In this document: positions 1 to 12,783 of the stretch, piece by piece
Layout of the letters: each line of letters starts with the position of its first letter
Position numbering within the stretch: the first letter of the stretch is position 1
The notes under the pieces: generated by a model
Seen by the model: the letters and a program-made list of their open reading frames with translations, nothing else
Told to the model about the DNA's origin: nothing
Database searches by the model: none
Origin: Patiria pectinifera
Taxonomy: Eukaryota; Echinodermata; Asteroidea; Valvatida; Asterinidae
NCBI GenBank assembly: GCA_029964075.1
Contig: CM057135.1
Location: 21,354,863-21,418,862, forward strand
Direction: 5' to 3'
Length of the DNA: 64,000 nt
Program-made: the position numbers and the translations under genes

Positions 1-414
1 ACTATCTAGACCGTGGTAGCCGTCGTAAATAACGTTGGGTTTGTCGGGTAATGCTTCATCGTATTCGCCAACCGCCACGAACTTTAAAGATGTATGAGGT
101 ACCCAAACCGTTAGATTTCTTGTCTCTCGTCTGTTGGAAAGACTTGTTTTGATCTATGCCAAACAACAAACAGGTATCGGTAAATGCTCTGTGATTATAT
201 ATTTAAAATATAAATGAAAGTTAAAGATGGCCCAAACGTAACGGTTGCTCGCGTTTAAAAGATCGAATCCAATACCGCACCCCGTAGTAGCGCAGAAGAT
301 CGCAAAATTTAACTGATTTTGATAAAACGGCATGGGGTGTGATTTCCAACGATCTACATCCTCGTCCGTCTCAACGTGAGGCAATTTATAGTCCGAGGTT
401 AAGTCGGGGAACAA
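1..414 (-). mobile_element. Edge fragment of a virus-like element (Polinton/adintovirus-like kin, family uncertain)
   Basis: A minus-strand coding fragment starts at 414 and runs off the left edge of the window. It contains the run QNQLNFAIFCATTGCG followed by a pattern of aromatic residues. I recall this motif from uncharacterised proteins of virus-like elements in cnidarians, molluscs and echinoderms, where it sits near a FHxYF run also seen here. The fragment looks degraded (one or more breaks). The family name is from memory and uncertain. It may belong to the same kind of element as the block at 15.4-18.5 kb. It is treated as a fossil. Confidence 0.4.
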
Positions 415-3010
415 GCTTAAAACCCGTTGGTATTTTTAACTATGACCTCCAGTTCACTGGGTTTAGTGCTGTTTAAAAACTTTGCTTGGGATGCAGCTTG
501 ATGCTTTAGCTCGGTTGCCTTGGATACATTTTGATTTATTTGTTTCGTTACCTGATCAGCTATACCTCACGGCTGTTCCATAACGAAAAAATGTGCGCGC
601 CCTCAGTGTTGACGCCGCGTCCATTGTATTCTTACGCGGAGCGCGCACAGTACTGTGGCTAGTCTATGTTTACGCGAGTAAAGGTCACATTTTCTCATTT
701 GCATATGTCCATTTTGCTCAGTTTTCATTGGTCGTTGGAATATTTTGAATAAATATTATTGATCATTTCATGAATATTTATATTATTAACCTTTTAAATG
801 GTCTCGGAGGTCAATCCTGCACGTAGTGTGGAATTGTATGGGGTCTGCGAGCACACAACACGCGCACGTTGTTGAGCACAAGGAGATGAACAGGATGGTG
901 ACCGATGATCCCCCAAAAGTGATTATTTTATCAAATATTGAGTTTTCTTCGAAAAAGTTGCAAGGCAATCGTGGACAAGAAGCATATTTCAAGACAATCA
1001 GGATCAATCAAGGTAAAAGACAGCGGGATGTTGTGTGATATTTGAGATGTTATCTGGCCATTTTTCATCGTGGGAAATTAACCGTTCGGTTAATCCCATA
1101 CAAATACGTGTGTATCCCATATTGAGTCGTTCGGCGAATGTGTTGCAAGTTGCACGTGAAATAAGTCTTCCATGCATGACACTTTACAGAAATGAATACT
1201 CACTTCAAAATGTTTTTTAAATTGTAGCTTGTAATACATTTATTTACAGTTACCATGGATATATTTCTTTGAATTGCTTTCATGCACTGATGCAGTTCAC
1301 GGCATTACGAAGTGATGTACACAATAAATTTCAATAATGTTATGTTACAACACTGTTCAATGAGACATCACATTAATCATGTTAATTTTTGTTTTAAACC
1401 TGAATTGTCTGACTATGCCATTTTGTTAAGTTATAGGCCTAGAACATATATTTTGTTTTATGTTCTCCAAGTAACAGTAACCCCTTTTCGTTTTAAAAAC
1501 ATTTATAGGTATAGGCCTGCAGGCATGGCAGGAGATCAACTGTCAGTTAAGACTTATGGAGCTGGAGGACATGGAGGAAGGAAAACAGAATGGACTGATG
1601 AGTGAATATGAAGGCAAGTATTATTTAATCAGCTGAAAGATACTTTAATATTAAATTATAAATGAGAGACTTCATGTATTACTCTCAATTCAGCCGGTGA
1701 CTGTACTTAGCTGAGAAAAAAATGAAGGGAAATATCAAGAGTTCACAATAAGCACGTTCACGGCAACACACCGTCTGGCTTATGGGGGCAATTTAACACA
1801 CGTTGCTGTGTACGCTTGGTCGATCAAAAACTTTTGCGTTTCCAAGCATGCCAAGTCATCATTCGTTCATTGCAAAATGTGCCCGCATTTAGCAGCGTGA
1901 GTATGCATGTTCTTTTTGCCCCGTTATCAAGATCCCATACATTACCATGCATGTGCTTATTCTAAAAACAAGCACAAAACATAACCTGAAATCCTTTTTC
2001 TTTAAATACAGTAATAAATATACAATGTAATATGTACACGATAATGTCTCCAATTAAAGTCATGCATTGTGTTGGGATGATCAGGCCAAATCCGACCCAA
2101 TCTGAACTCTCCTACATGTAATCCGACCCGACTTGACAGAAATTCAAGCAAAAGCCCAAACCCCCAAAACACCTGAAGATGGTGTTGGGCAAGTGTGTCT
2201 GCATTTTTTGGTGCCCGAACTCGCATGGAAATCAGCAACTCTCATAAAGAATCATACCGTACGGAATGGAGAAGACGCATAACATTACTAGTGGACCTAC
2301 ACTTTATATAGACTGTGTGTGATAGACTGCAAACCACATGCACAGTCGCATAGTTGGTCGTAGCGGGTACAATAATTTTAACCCTAACTCCCTAGGCCTT
2401 TTTGCTAAGATGTCACCTCAATCCTACGAATTCCTCCGTTATTTCTTGAATATGGTCCATGGAGGGGTGACCACTGCCTGAATCCTGCAAAATCCTCCAG
2501 CTATAACTGTCAATAGGCTGAGGCAGAGGCAGTGACATCCTGGAGCAGTGCGGAGGATTTCAAGTACATGTATAATCAAGGACTACATTTATGCATGGCT
2601 GAGCATAAACAACACAAGGTCCGGCACGAGACCTTGACCCAGTGCGTACTCCGAAATCAGCAATGCACTTTTGCCATGTAACCTCAATCCTGCAGATTCC
2701 TCCGATTTGCAAAAAAAAGATTTTGGAGAATTTGGGATGGTTAGGGTTAATGATATTGCACCACCTACTTTTCCAAACTGTTTTCGGTGTTAACTTTGGG
2801 TTTTTCACAGATAACTTAACCCAATCAAACCAAACCGAAAATTGCAAAAACCAACCCGACCTGACAGAGACGATGGGAAAAACCTGCCCAACCCAACCCA
2901 AACTTTTGGGTTGGATTTGCACAACATTTAGCTAAATTCCCAATTTGGAATCCCCTAGCCCAAAATAGAAATATTGGTGTTATTCTTCTATTTTTTATTG
3001 TTTTCACATG
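415..3010. other. Intergenic stretch without a supported gene
   Basis: No convincing coding region was found. Short ORFs here have no recognisable motif and no matching splice sites. Around 2330-2930 there are runs of imperfect ACCCAA/GACCC-type repeats. The segment lies directly downstream (3') of the minus-strand N-RAG transposase gene and may include the lost or unrecognised terminus of that element. Confidence 0.5.
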
Positions 3011-3854
3011 TTACATTATTCTTCTATTTTTGATTTTTTTTCCACATGTGACCACTTTGGCTTGAACTTCTGGAGTTGTTGACAAGTGGTGGCGTTGCAT
3101 CGTCGTCATGAGACGCTTCAAGCCATCCCGCATTCCCTGCACAACACGACCTGTTCTGTTAAATTCGGTGTGGATAAGCTCTCCCCCTTGCTCGTTCAGT
3201 TGGCCAAATCCAACACCAAACCTGGACAGCTGTTCTATAGCGTGGTTCTCCAATAAGTGCATCTTCGGAGTTATGCTGGATTCAGGGAAACTCTCTCGGT
3301 AAGATGCCATGAAGACCTTGATACACGTATCTGCAAATAATAGAAAATTGTATTACTCTAAGCCGGATTTAATATCGGTACTTCACAAGAAGACTGGAAA
3401 GGAATATCAAGTAGTTACCAATGCGTTTCAAATTGTCAGGTGACAAAGCCCTCGCATGGTTTATCGCAAAATGTGTGTCAGCAAATTTGAGGAAAATATC
3501 CTCAAACTTCGACCCCACTAAAGCTGCTTCACGGATGAATTCTTGCTGACGTTTGAGTGGAATATCATCGTAAGTCGTATTCTGGAGAATTCTGCGTGGT
3601 TCGCTCGTGAGGTCGGCGATGACTTGAATCTGTAGGAGAAATAGATAAAAGGTTTATACACTTATACATTATTGTGTATGGTTAACATCAAAATGCCAGT
3701 TTGTAGTTATTACCTGACAACACTTGTGAACGTGATTACCAACGAAGGCTTTTCCATGGTACGCCTGCCGTTCAACATGATGTTTCTTCAACACCACATC
3801 AAGGCTACCAGCAACTGGACCAGCACCGATCGGTAGATCTGGTTTTTCATTGCC
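3011..3854 (-). pseudogene. Exons 8-10: C-terminal part of the same transposase-type gene
   Basis: Exon 8 (3854-3714) contains GPVAGSLDVVLKKHH and a FVGNHVHKC run. Exon 9 (3629-3419) is a helical segment. Exon 10 (3330-3011) contains ITPKMHLLENH and NEQGGELIHTEFN; the Glu in EQGGE is my candidate for the third catalytic acid. All three exons are open and in phase. They lie 6.6 kb from exon 7 but join it in phase 0, and I recall the GNHVHK and EQGGE blocks following the earlier exons in related proteins of other animals. The gap is one long intron that contains an antisense transposase-like gene. Confidence 0.7.
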
Positions 3855-4557
3855 CTGTGACTCAACAATGGAAAGTATAAAGATTATCAGTAGGCATCGC
3901 AAGGGCGCAGACGTTCGAGTCTGACGCGTCATTTTTTTGGAATGCACCATCAACTTAGGGAAGCCCTCATATGTTGTGAAATAAACCAATTTCGATAACT
4001 TTTGCCTGTGTGTGAAGTGTATTCTTTCATTGGTGTCCTGTTGACTTATTTTGAAAAAAGGGTTTTTAAAAGCATTAAACTTTCTCTTTTGAAGTTTCCT
4101 CTTTGCGTGGAGCGCGCGCGCGTCAGTAAACATCGCGCGCAAAATTCCCCTCATTCGCGAGTTGGCCGAAAACCCCCTACTTACAAATCGATGAGGACAC
4201 GACTTCCACCCCATACATGTCAATGAAACCTCCACATATGGTTCGTGTGACCTTTAACCCCAGCAACACATCTTCGAACTTTTTTTCCCGCCGTTGGAAA
4301 AAAAAATGTTGGATTCGACAAATTGCCGTTACGGACTAAGCCACAGGATTGTTTTTTCCTGCCAAGTCGAAAGATCGGAGGTACCAGAAGAAAGAGTAAG
4401 ACCCCCCTTTTCAAATAATACCTAATTTAGTCAAATATCTTCTGTTGAAGACGTGTCTTTGGCGCGAAGAGTAAAACAAATTTTCATTTGGTCGACAGCT
4501 TGACGAAAACGCAACCGCGGCTGTGATGGCCGCTTGACGGCAACGTACGTGTTGGCC

Positions 4558-7500
4558 ATGGCCGATAATCACGCTATCCTTGCCATAACTGGGTGGAATT
4601 CCGAGGAGTTGTCAGCTCTTATAACAAACAGTATATGTCCACGTATGTTTAAAACCCTGTAGTTTAGTATTAAGCGTTTTGTGTTCATGTTTGTGTTGAG
4701 AAATAGTGATTATTTTGTTCATTTGAATTCACACGGAGGAAGAAATTTCACCGCAACGAAACGGTGGGTGTCATACTGCACGCAGTAATTTCCCATGTGC
4801 TTGCACACGTTCGTGCATGGTTTACGCGTCGTCATGGATCGGGCGTGCAACTGTATACGGCTATTTTATGAACGCAACTTAAATACGGTATGCAATTGTA
4901 TGAGAAAGATTGGTGTGATGCAACGATAGTTCCGCAAACAGTACCGCACTTTGGCGTTTCACGCGTATGCTCTTCCTTTTCTTGTACATACTCCCGGTGA
5001 ATTTCAACTAAAATTATAGTGCGGGGAAAAGGACATGTTTGTGTTTTTGCAAAGGACAAAATAAAGGAGAAATTCTTTCCTCATACAATTTTACATCAAA
5101 CAAATTGTTTTGTGTTTCATGGATTTTATTCTTCTGTTTAGTTGAGCTTGCTTTAATACACCGTTAAGTTTTGTAAATGAGTTTGCCCCAAGTTGGTAAG
5201 TTTGATTGTTTTCTTTCTGATGTAGAAATTATGTTGAAAATAATATTTTGCATAAAGTTTTAGTTTTACCTTTTTTACATTTTACATTTATTATATTTTT
5301 TCCTTATTTTGCATGCACTTTTTTGTCCTATCCATTAACTAATTTTACTTATAACATTCTGCATAAAGTTTTGCTTTTACTTTATATACATTTTCATTTT
5401 ACAAAAATATATTTGAATTTCTTAAATATCATTATTTCTTAAAATAATTTTTTTTTTTTAAATTTTAGATCATTGGTTGCAAGGATCTCCACCATCATAT
5501 GCCCTGCTTGAAAGCATCAGTCAAAGTATTCGTCAACTGTGCCATGAAGATCTTAATTTCAGCTACAGACAAACATTTCCAAAGGTGCTCCAAGCTTTGG
5601 GGGTGCAAGCTCCAACGAACGTCAACAACCTCATAGCAAAGATAAAACTTCGTGTTGCATGTGCGTCACAAGAAAACAACATTGATGTCCTGCGTGAACT
5701 TTATCAGAGTAGTTCCACCTCAGAAATTGGACCTGCATGCGAGGCTGCTGGAATCAATGTTAATTGGCTCTGTGGATTCTCCGATTCCTGTGAACAGAAA
5801 ATAATAACAAATGAAATAATCATAGAGCTTTATCATTTCAGGTCGCGAAATCAGATATCCTGGAAAAATGTGTCCCATTGGTGGTCAAAACTTTTCCCCA
5901 CTGCATCAACGGTTCCTTCCTTTGGAACAATACAGAGTAGCTGGCTGGCTCTTACCAAAAAAAAGAAAAAAGGTCGCCGAAAATCTAATGAGGAGTTTCT
6001 GCAAGCAGAATACACTTTGCCTAAAAATAAAATTCCATCAAATGATACCTGCACTCACCTGAAAGCTAGCGCAAATGATTCTGCATGTAAACATGACGAC
6101 TCTGATGAAGTAAAAGGTAAAGGTGATGCGAGGAACAATACTTCATATCTGTTGCGGAGCCATGGTGATACTATAGCCACTTTGCATGAACTTCTTGAAG
6201 AAGAGAAACAAGAGAAAGCAAGACTTGCAAAGCAGTTGCAGGAAACCAAGACAGAATTAACAGGAAATGAAGCACATTTACAGAAAACAACAACTGAATG
6301 TAGAGAATTTCAGCAGCGTACACAAGAGGCAGAAGAACGGATTGCAAGGATGACTACAGAACAGAGAAAAGAATGTTCAAGATATGAAAAAGAACTGAAC
6401 AAGGCACATGAACTCAATGAGGAACTGAAGAAAGAAATCAGATCTCTTGAAAAATCTAACGTGATGCGCCGTCTGAACAATCGTTGTCGAAATGTAGCCG
6501 CTGCACAAGAGCATCAAAGGCACTTGGAAAAAGAGGTCAATGCTTTGAGCAGGAAAGTTGTAGAATTGCAACGACTCAACAAAAACAGCAAAGAAAGAGT
6601 CAGATACCATGTCAGTAAACGGAACTTACCTGAAAATAACTTTGATGCTGAAAATGATGAGCTGAAAAAGAAACTGAAGGAATCTGAACTTGAAAATAAG
6701 TACCTCCAAAATCAGCTTGATGAGATCATGGGCAACGGAGCAATTATGTCATTTGAAGATGGCGCATATACAAGTGATATACGAGTTGTCTGCTATGAAC
6801 TAATATCCAGAGGAGTAGGTTCCAAGCATGTGTCTGACATCATCAATCTTGTTCTCAAACAAATAGCTGGCCTTGACTGTGGAAGACTGCCTAAACCGAC
6901 ATGCATACGCTATATGGCTTTTGAACAAGCTCTTTTGTCAAAACATGTTGCAAAAGAAGCCATTTCCAAGAGCAAAACACCAGTAACTCTTCAAACTGAC
7001 GTAACCAGCAAGAAACACAGGTCGTTTGTCACAATGCTAGGCGCAACAGACACTGGAAACTATTGCTTAGGGCTTTCAGAGGTGTCAACCGAAACTGGAG
7101 AAATTCTTCTGCAAGAAGCGATAGCTGCAGTGGAGGAACTCTTAACATTGGAAAACCTGAACAGCGAGGAATCACAACAAAAAGGGACAGAACTTCTTCT
7201 CAAAGTCAAGAATACCATGACTGACAGGTGTATAGTTAATAAGAAATTCATCAAATTGCTGGAAGCCTGGCGAGAAAAAGTGCTTGCACTTAGCACAGTG
7301 AACTGGAATGAGATGAATCCAAAACTCAAGGAAGAGATGACACGGGTAAATGATCTTTATTGCGGAAAGCATTTGGTTTTAAACTTCCAAGAGTATGCTG
7401 GTGGAGCTTTAGCGGATTGGGAAGAAGTTGAAGCTGGAGACAGAAAGCTTGGAAGAGAGCAGCACATACTTTGGAACAGAAAAGCAGAATCTGCCACATT

Positions 7501-9112
7501 GTTGGCAGTGCGATCTGTATGTGAGGCCTTTGGACCTGATGCTAATCCGAAAGCAGGCTGTCCAAATGAATTTAAAATTGTCACCAAGCAAAGCAACAAA
7601 CTGAAAGCATATAGAGGAAACAGGTTCAATATCCCATTTGAGAATTCCGCTGCTACATACTTTCATCATGCCAGTGGCCATTTTGCAGAGGTATTTGAAA
7701 AACTGCCCTCTCCAAAGCAGAAAAATACACTGATGAAATCTGTTCAGTGGGACTTACAGGACAAAGTCGTCGTTGGTGGAATTAGAGCAATGGGTATTTT
7801 GTGTTATCACATATCTACCCCACTCATGAAGATGATTGACCTCGAAGGCCATGTTATGGACATGGACAGGTACTACACAAGACTTCACAACTTCATTAAG
7901 CAGCAGATGGAAGATCCACAGCAGCTACTAGATGATTCTGCAGTTATGTTCGAGGATATTCCAGCAGACGACGATGAAGTCCACCAAGCACTATACAAAC
8001 CAGTTGACGATGATCTAGAGTTCATCACAAAACAAGCTCTGACAATCATCCTTCACAACTTGTATGTCTGCCTCAAAAGACAAGTCGAGGATCATCTGCC
8101 AAATGGCAAGCATCATAATGCAAACAATACAATCCGACAAGAAACATCTACATGTCCCAAGCATAATGTAGCAGCCGAGCGAGTCTTTGCAGGGCTTGAC
8201 TTTCTGAAGCGTAAAAGTCCAAACATCAGTGTTCTCGCCATGCAAGGAATTCTGCTTTGGACACAGAATAAAACCATGCCGTATCTGGAAAACTGTAGCC
8301 AAAAGGAAAAAGATGACCTTATCAAGTCAGCTACAAAGAATAAGAAAGCAATTGTGAAATCTTACCAGGAAAAAGTAAAGCAGATTGCTGCACAGCGTGA
8401 GGAAGACATGCTCAAACAACACAAAGCTAAGGAGGACAAAATGCGCAAGCAGGTATCCTCGACTGTTTCTGCAACAGAACTCGTCAACAAGCTGTGTGGA
8501 GGACCATGCATGACCTCGGATGCTGTGGATGAATTGGTGGCAAAAACAAGAAAAAAATCAGATGAAAAAGCAGCACTCATCTCTCAACTTGAATACTACA
8601 AATGCATCAATCGAGGAGTTGTACATGGATCATTGTTTTATAAAACAAAGGCCGGAAATGCACTAACCAATGATGAACTGAAACAAAATCTGAAACAAGT
8701 TGTGATGGCTGTTCACAAGCCAAAGGCCTCCGAAGAAGGACCGCAGCAATCTGATGTCTCTTCAGATTCCAGTAACAAGGAGCAGCAAAGAAGCAAGTTA
8801 AAGCAGACCTTGCTAAATAAGCTCAAGCCAAGCAAGAGGAAAGCTCCGTTCCCAGAAGAAGATATTGTCAGTAAACGAATCAAACATAAATTCTTACCTG
8901 AAGGGGGCCAACGATTAGTAACATACTGCGGGACAGTTCTTCGTAAAAGTACACAGAAAGACATTATTTAAGATTACTTAGAAGAAGGCGACCAACAGGA
9001 TATGGAAAAGGGTCTCACATTTTACACAATTGTATACGACAAAGATAAGGATCATCTGTACACATATCCCCTGCAAAAAGAATGGGAAGACAACTGCCTG
9101 CAGATTTTGTAA
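4558..9112 (+). CDS. Large transposase-like protein with coiled coil, two exons, in-frame TAA near the end
   Basis: The main exon opens after the AG at 5467-5468 and is open to a TAA at 8969-8971. The same frame then stays open for 46 more codons to a second TAA at 9110-9112. A short first exon starting with ATG at 4558 joins in phase 1 through a GT at 4631 (or 4643, same phase). The N-terminal third is globular, followed by a long Lys/Glu coiled coil (about 6150-6720). The core has LQTDVTSKKHRSF (Asp at 6998-7000) and KNTMTDR (Asp at 7223-7225), plausible RNase H catalytic acids. A CPKHNVAAERVFAGL block near 8150-8190 resembles hAT-type C-terminal dimerisation regions. About 1190 residues to the first stop, about 1236 to the second. 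The superfamily is unassigned. It sits in intron 7 of the N-RAG gene on the opposite strand, and no clear terminal repeats were found. Confidence 0.7.
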
Positions 9113-10463
9113 AATACAAAGGTTCGAATACATTTAGCGTTTACAGATATTTCAATTTTATTGCCAAAAGAAATTATATATGCACATCTTTAATTAGGCA
9201 TATTACAGAGGCTCCTACATGTTTATACAGGTGACAAAATGTTCAAATCAGCAAAATGTTCAGAAAACATCAAAGGTCTTTATCTGTACTCTGTAATTTA
9301 CCTGAAATTCCACGACTTTAGTGGGCAGCTAAAAATATATCAAAATCACGCATATTTAATGAGGTGCTTCAAATTGAAATGTTTTAAACATTAATTTGAT
9401 GCAGTTTATGACAGAAAATGTGCTGTAACTACAAAATGCTTTCACAAATCTTTTTGCTACTTCACTGAGACGTTTTAAGAACAATGTTGTAAATGTATAC
9501 AATAACATAGACCATGATGTCACTTCTTAATTTGCATAATTGGTAATTGAATACATAATTAGCTAATTTGCATAATTTATGCAAAAACATTATTTTGTCC
9601 CCCTAAAATTTTTTGGCTTCATACAGATAGTATATATACCAAATTGCATTACAATATCTGGAACGGAACTCATGATATAACATTTTCGCATATTAATTAG
9701 GTGAACTTAGTCATTTTTCTCACATTTTGGCATTTGCAGGACTGGAAAACAGTGAAAAGTTCCATTTTTAGGGGGGCTATTCTCCGAGATGCAATATGGA
9801 GCATCCTCTATTCTTTAGAAACTCATTAAGTGTTGCCCAAATTTCAAAGTAAAAGTAGTTAATCACATGGATTCATTAAAACATTTTTTTTAAATGAGCA
9901 GGAAAACGCAAAAACACCTATTTTTGCCCTTTTTAACGATTTTTGCCAGGTTTTGCGACATTTTAGGGAAATTTCGACGGATCGTATCTCCGGAATGCAT
10001 TGACCAATTTTCATCATTTTTTTTGCAATGGTCATCTTTCATTATTTTCTGTCATATGCTGAAACCAATGAATACAGAGTGTCTTTAAAAAAAAAATGGT
10101 TTGCTATGCCTATTATCAGTGAGCGTAATGTTAATTATTTTTATTAAACAGCATATATGTCATAAGGTTTCATGTGTACACATTGTATGTTGGGTGCAAT
10201 TGGTTGCTGTCCTCGATCGATTTATCATGCTGAGCTATCGGTTGATCATGCTTCCACCAGTCACAGTTTGTTTTTAAAAGGAAAGTCCGGGAGCAGCACA
10301 ATCGAGCCATCGCAGAGATAGACCTATCACACCCAAAATGCTTGAATTTCAGTTTGACTGCCAAAACACTATTTAATGTATACGTGTCAGTACTGAATGC
10401 TAAGAAATGACATGAATTGGTGAGCAGAGCTTAAACTGAACATGTTTACGCGGAACTTCTCAC
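9113..10463. other. AT-rich intronic DNA without a gene
   Basis: This lies between the plus-strand transposase gene and exon 7 of the N-RAG gene. It is AT-rich, with several TTTGCATAATT-type direct and inverted repeats at 9530-9595, and looks like old interspersed repeat. No coding signal was seen. Confidence 0.5.
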
Positions 10464-12783
10464 CAGTTGCTGTAGTTCAAAACGAAGAGCAAAAGCCCTA
10501 TTGGTCATCTGTTGAAACTTTTGATCAGCATGTTGAAGGTTATGTTGGAGGAGGTGAAGGGGTAACTCTTCTTCAATCTGCTCCAGTTCATCTTCCTTCA
10601 TGGCTTTGTCACGGGCAAGCTGTTTTTGACGGTTGAACTCCCTGGCAACCTTCTGGTCAAAATTTGTGGTTCTTAATTCTACCTCGTCTTCATCAGCATG
10701 CTTGACCAGTGACTCAAAAATCTTCAAATCGAGCATGTGGCATCTTGCTTCGTACATATCAAAGAGCTTCTTGTAGATTCCAAGAGATATGTGAAGACTA
10801 GGGAGCACCACCTAAACAATATGCAGAAAGATAATGTACATGTAGATATTAATAAACCATAAAGTGTTTTTGCAGTTAAATGCAACAGTGCAGTCACCCA
10901 TTCCATTGTACATGTACATGTACAGGTTTGTATATTTTTCAGTGTGTACAGACAGTTACATACATGTAGGACACCACAGTGTTTTTTCCCCCCTAATTTC
11001 GCTTAGTTCGTTCTACTTACATGATCAATTGCAATGTCAATAATTGGCTTTGCTATGATGCTATGTGAGACATCCTTGGACCGAGCTTTCACGGAGCCAT
11101 CTGCTTCATATGCCTTGTATGATTGCATAATTGACTGCATGGTGCGTGGAGTGGCTGTTGCCCTCTCAGTGATGGGGAGCTTCATGTTGTCCTTAGATGT
11201 TGTGCAGTACAGACAGCAGTATCTTGCTACACAAACAATGAAAAGAATAGCAACAGATTGGTTCATGCACAGTGAAAGTGACATACCCTATGTCACTTTC
11301 TTACACATGTCGTGACACGTGTAAATGGTATTTGTATATAATGATTATCTAACATCTGAATGTATCTGTATATAAAAATAAAAAATTATATAAAATAAAC
11401 ATGTCATATACAGGGTTTTTTTTTTACCATTGCAGCTGCATACACCATACATCTTGGTCAACAACTCGTAGTCTCCAAAAAGGAAAAGTCTCAAAGTTTT
11501 GTCTCTGTAGAAAGAATACAAACAAATAAATGAAAAGGCCAAATCCTGATACAATTATTACAGTACAGGTAAGTATAACTCTAAAACTGGTACTTTGTGT
11601 TACATAATTTTTAAATGAAGAATTTATTTTACCTCCATTTGTGGCCAGTAAGTTGAGACACTTGTTCCAGAACAGGTGGAAGAACTGTTTGAAGGTTGGC
11701 AATTGAGTCGTTGGCCTCGAAACAAGCGAACACAACAGTGTTTTGCAACGAATTCGGGTGATGGGTGTTCACTATTTGGAAGGACATTTTGAAGGATTTA
11801 CCTCCCTTATCTCCTCCCACTTTGATCCACACTTCATCCTTTGGGATCACCCCCATCATGCCAGGTCAGAGACCCATACCTGTAAAGAAAATATTTATGT
11901 AGTGTGCAGTAGATTACATATTAGCAGTAAATGTATATTCAGGAGGCTCAAATATTACACGTACATTTTGTACATGTACTTGTGCATGTACATGCACATA
12001 CACATACACTACATGTACATGTACTAAAAACTTACAAGTCATGTCTGTCCAGATAGTCGAGGATCATTGAGCTTAGATTCTTGACGGTGACAAAGGGTAC
12101 ATCACGTAGCTCCACACCATTGTGTCCAGAGGCTTTATCAGAATTGAAGACTAATGGAACAAGGCTTCCTCTGAGGTTGTCATTGAGCAGCACATTTTGT
12201 CGCTTTCGCATAGCTCTCTCTGATGAAAACGTAACTCCTATGCTGCCAAGATACCTGTAAATTAAGTACATTGTAATTTAAATTTAGTTACATAGCACTC
12301 TGGCATAATACAAATGTCTATATTCTGTGCATGTACAAATACATACATGTACATGTTCATTAGTTCATACTTATACATGTATAGGTACATGTACAATGTA
12401 GTGTACATGTAGCTCTTATTTTACTGGTACATGTACATGTACACGGAAAAAGACATGCGTGAACAATACAATTTGTATTTTTTATTAGGTGCTAATGGAT
12501 AGCCCAAAATGAAAGCGTGCATGAACATTATGTACATAATGAAAATGTTTTACAAAGATATTTAAATACATGTAGTATAACTTATCCACATTGTACATTT
12601 ATAAACTGTACATGTACAAAGATTTTTACAAAAGTTTGTAACGAACCTCTTAATTTTCTGGAGTTGTTCCCATGCTAACTGGCAGTCTCTCATCATGGCA
12701 ATCGAAGTGTCTGGGTCATGGATTCCATCATTTGATGATCTGGTTGTAGATGAAGCTTTTCGTGAAGAGCTGTTTGGAATTTT
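10464..12783 (-). pseudogene. Exons 2-7: first half of the transposase-type core
   Basis: Exon 2 (12783-12647) ends in a CQLAWEQLQKIKR run that continues across the intron into exon 3 (12254-12036). Exon 4 (11879-11633) carries EVWIKVGGDKGGKSFKMSF, which I take as the first catalytic-acid strand of an RNase H fold. Exon 5 (11504-11428) carries LRLFLFGDYELL, the second acidic strand. Exon 6 (11226-11021) has a CCLYC pair, and exon 7 (10811-10464) is a helical, charged segment. All boundaries are GT-AG in phase. Exon 4 is 247 nt where its flanking phases call for 246; the surplus base sits in a run of five C (plus strand) near 11850-11855. The superfamily is not one I can name; it differs from Transib/RAG1 core. 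Confidence 0.7.

Noticed and set aside
826-1038. 70-codon plus-strand ORF
   Set aside because: No motif, no splice context and overlapped by an equally long ORF on the other strand.
1519-1612. Possible small exon (QEINCQLRLMELEDMEEG)
   Set aside because: The acceptor-like AG is plausible, but the 3' side has only GCAAGT instead of a GT donor and no partner exon was found.
2640-2935. ACCCAA-type runs as telomeric repeat
   Set aside because: Units are irregular and short, and both orientations are present; not a telomeric array.
5851-8964. Several minus-strand ORFs of 60-95 codons
   Set aside because: All lie opposite the long transposase frame and lack motifs; they are shadows of its codons.
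10464-12783. RAG1 core or RAG2
   Set aside because: The core motifs here (VGGDK, LFGDYE, EQGGE) do not match the RAG1/Transib core, and no kelch or RAG2-like gene is present.
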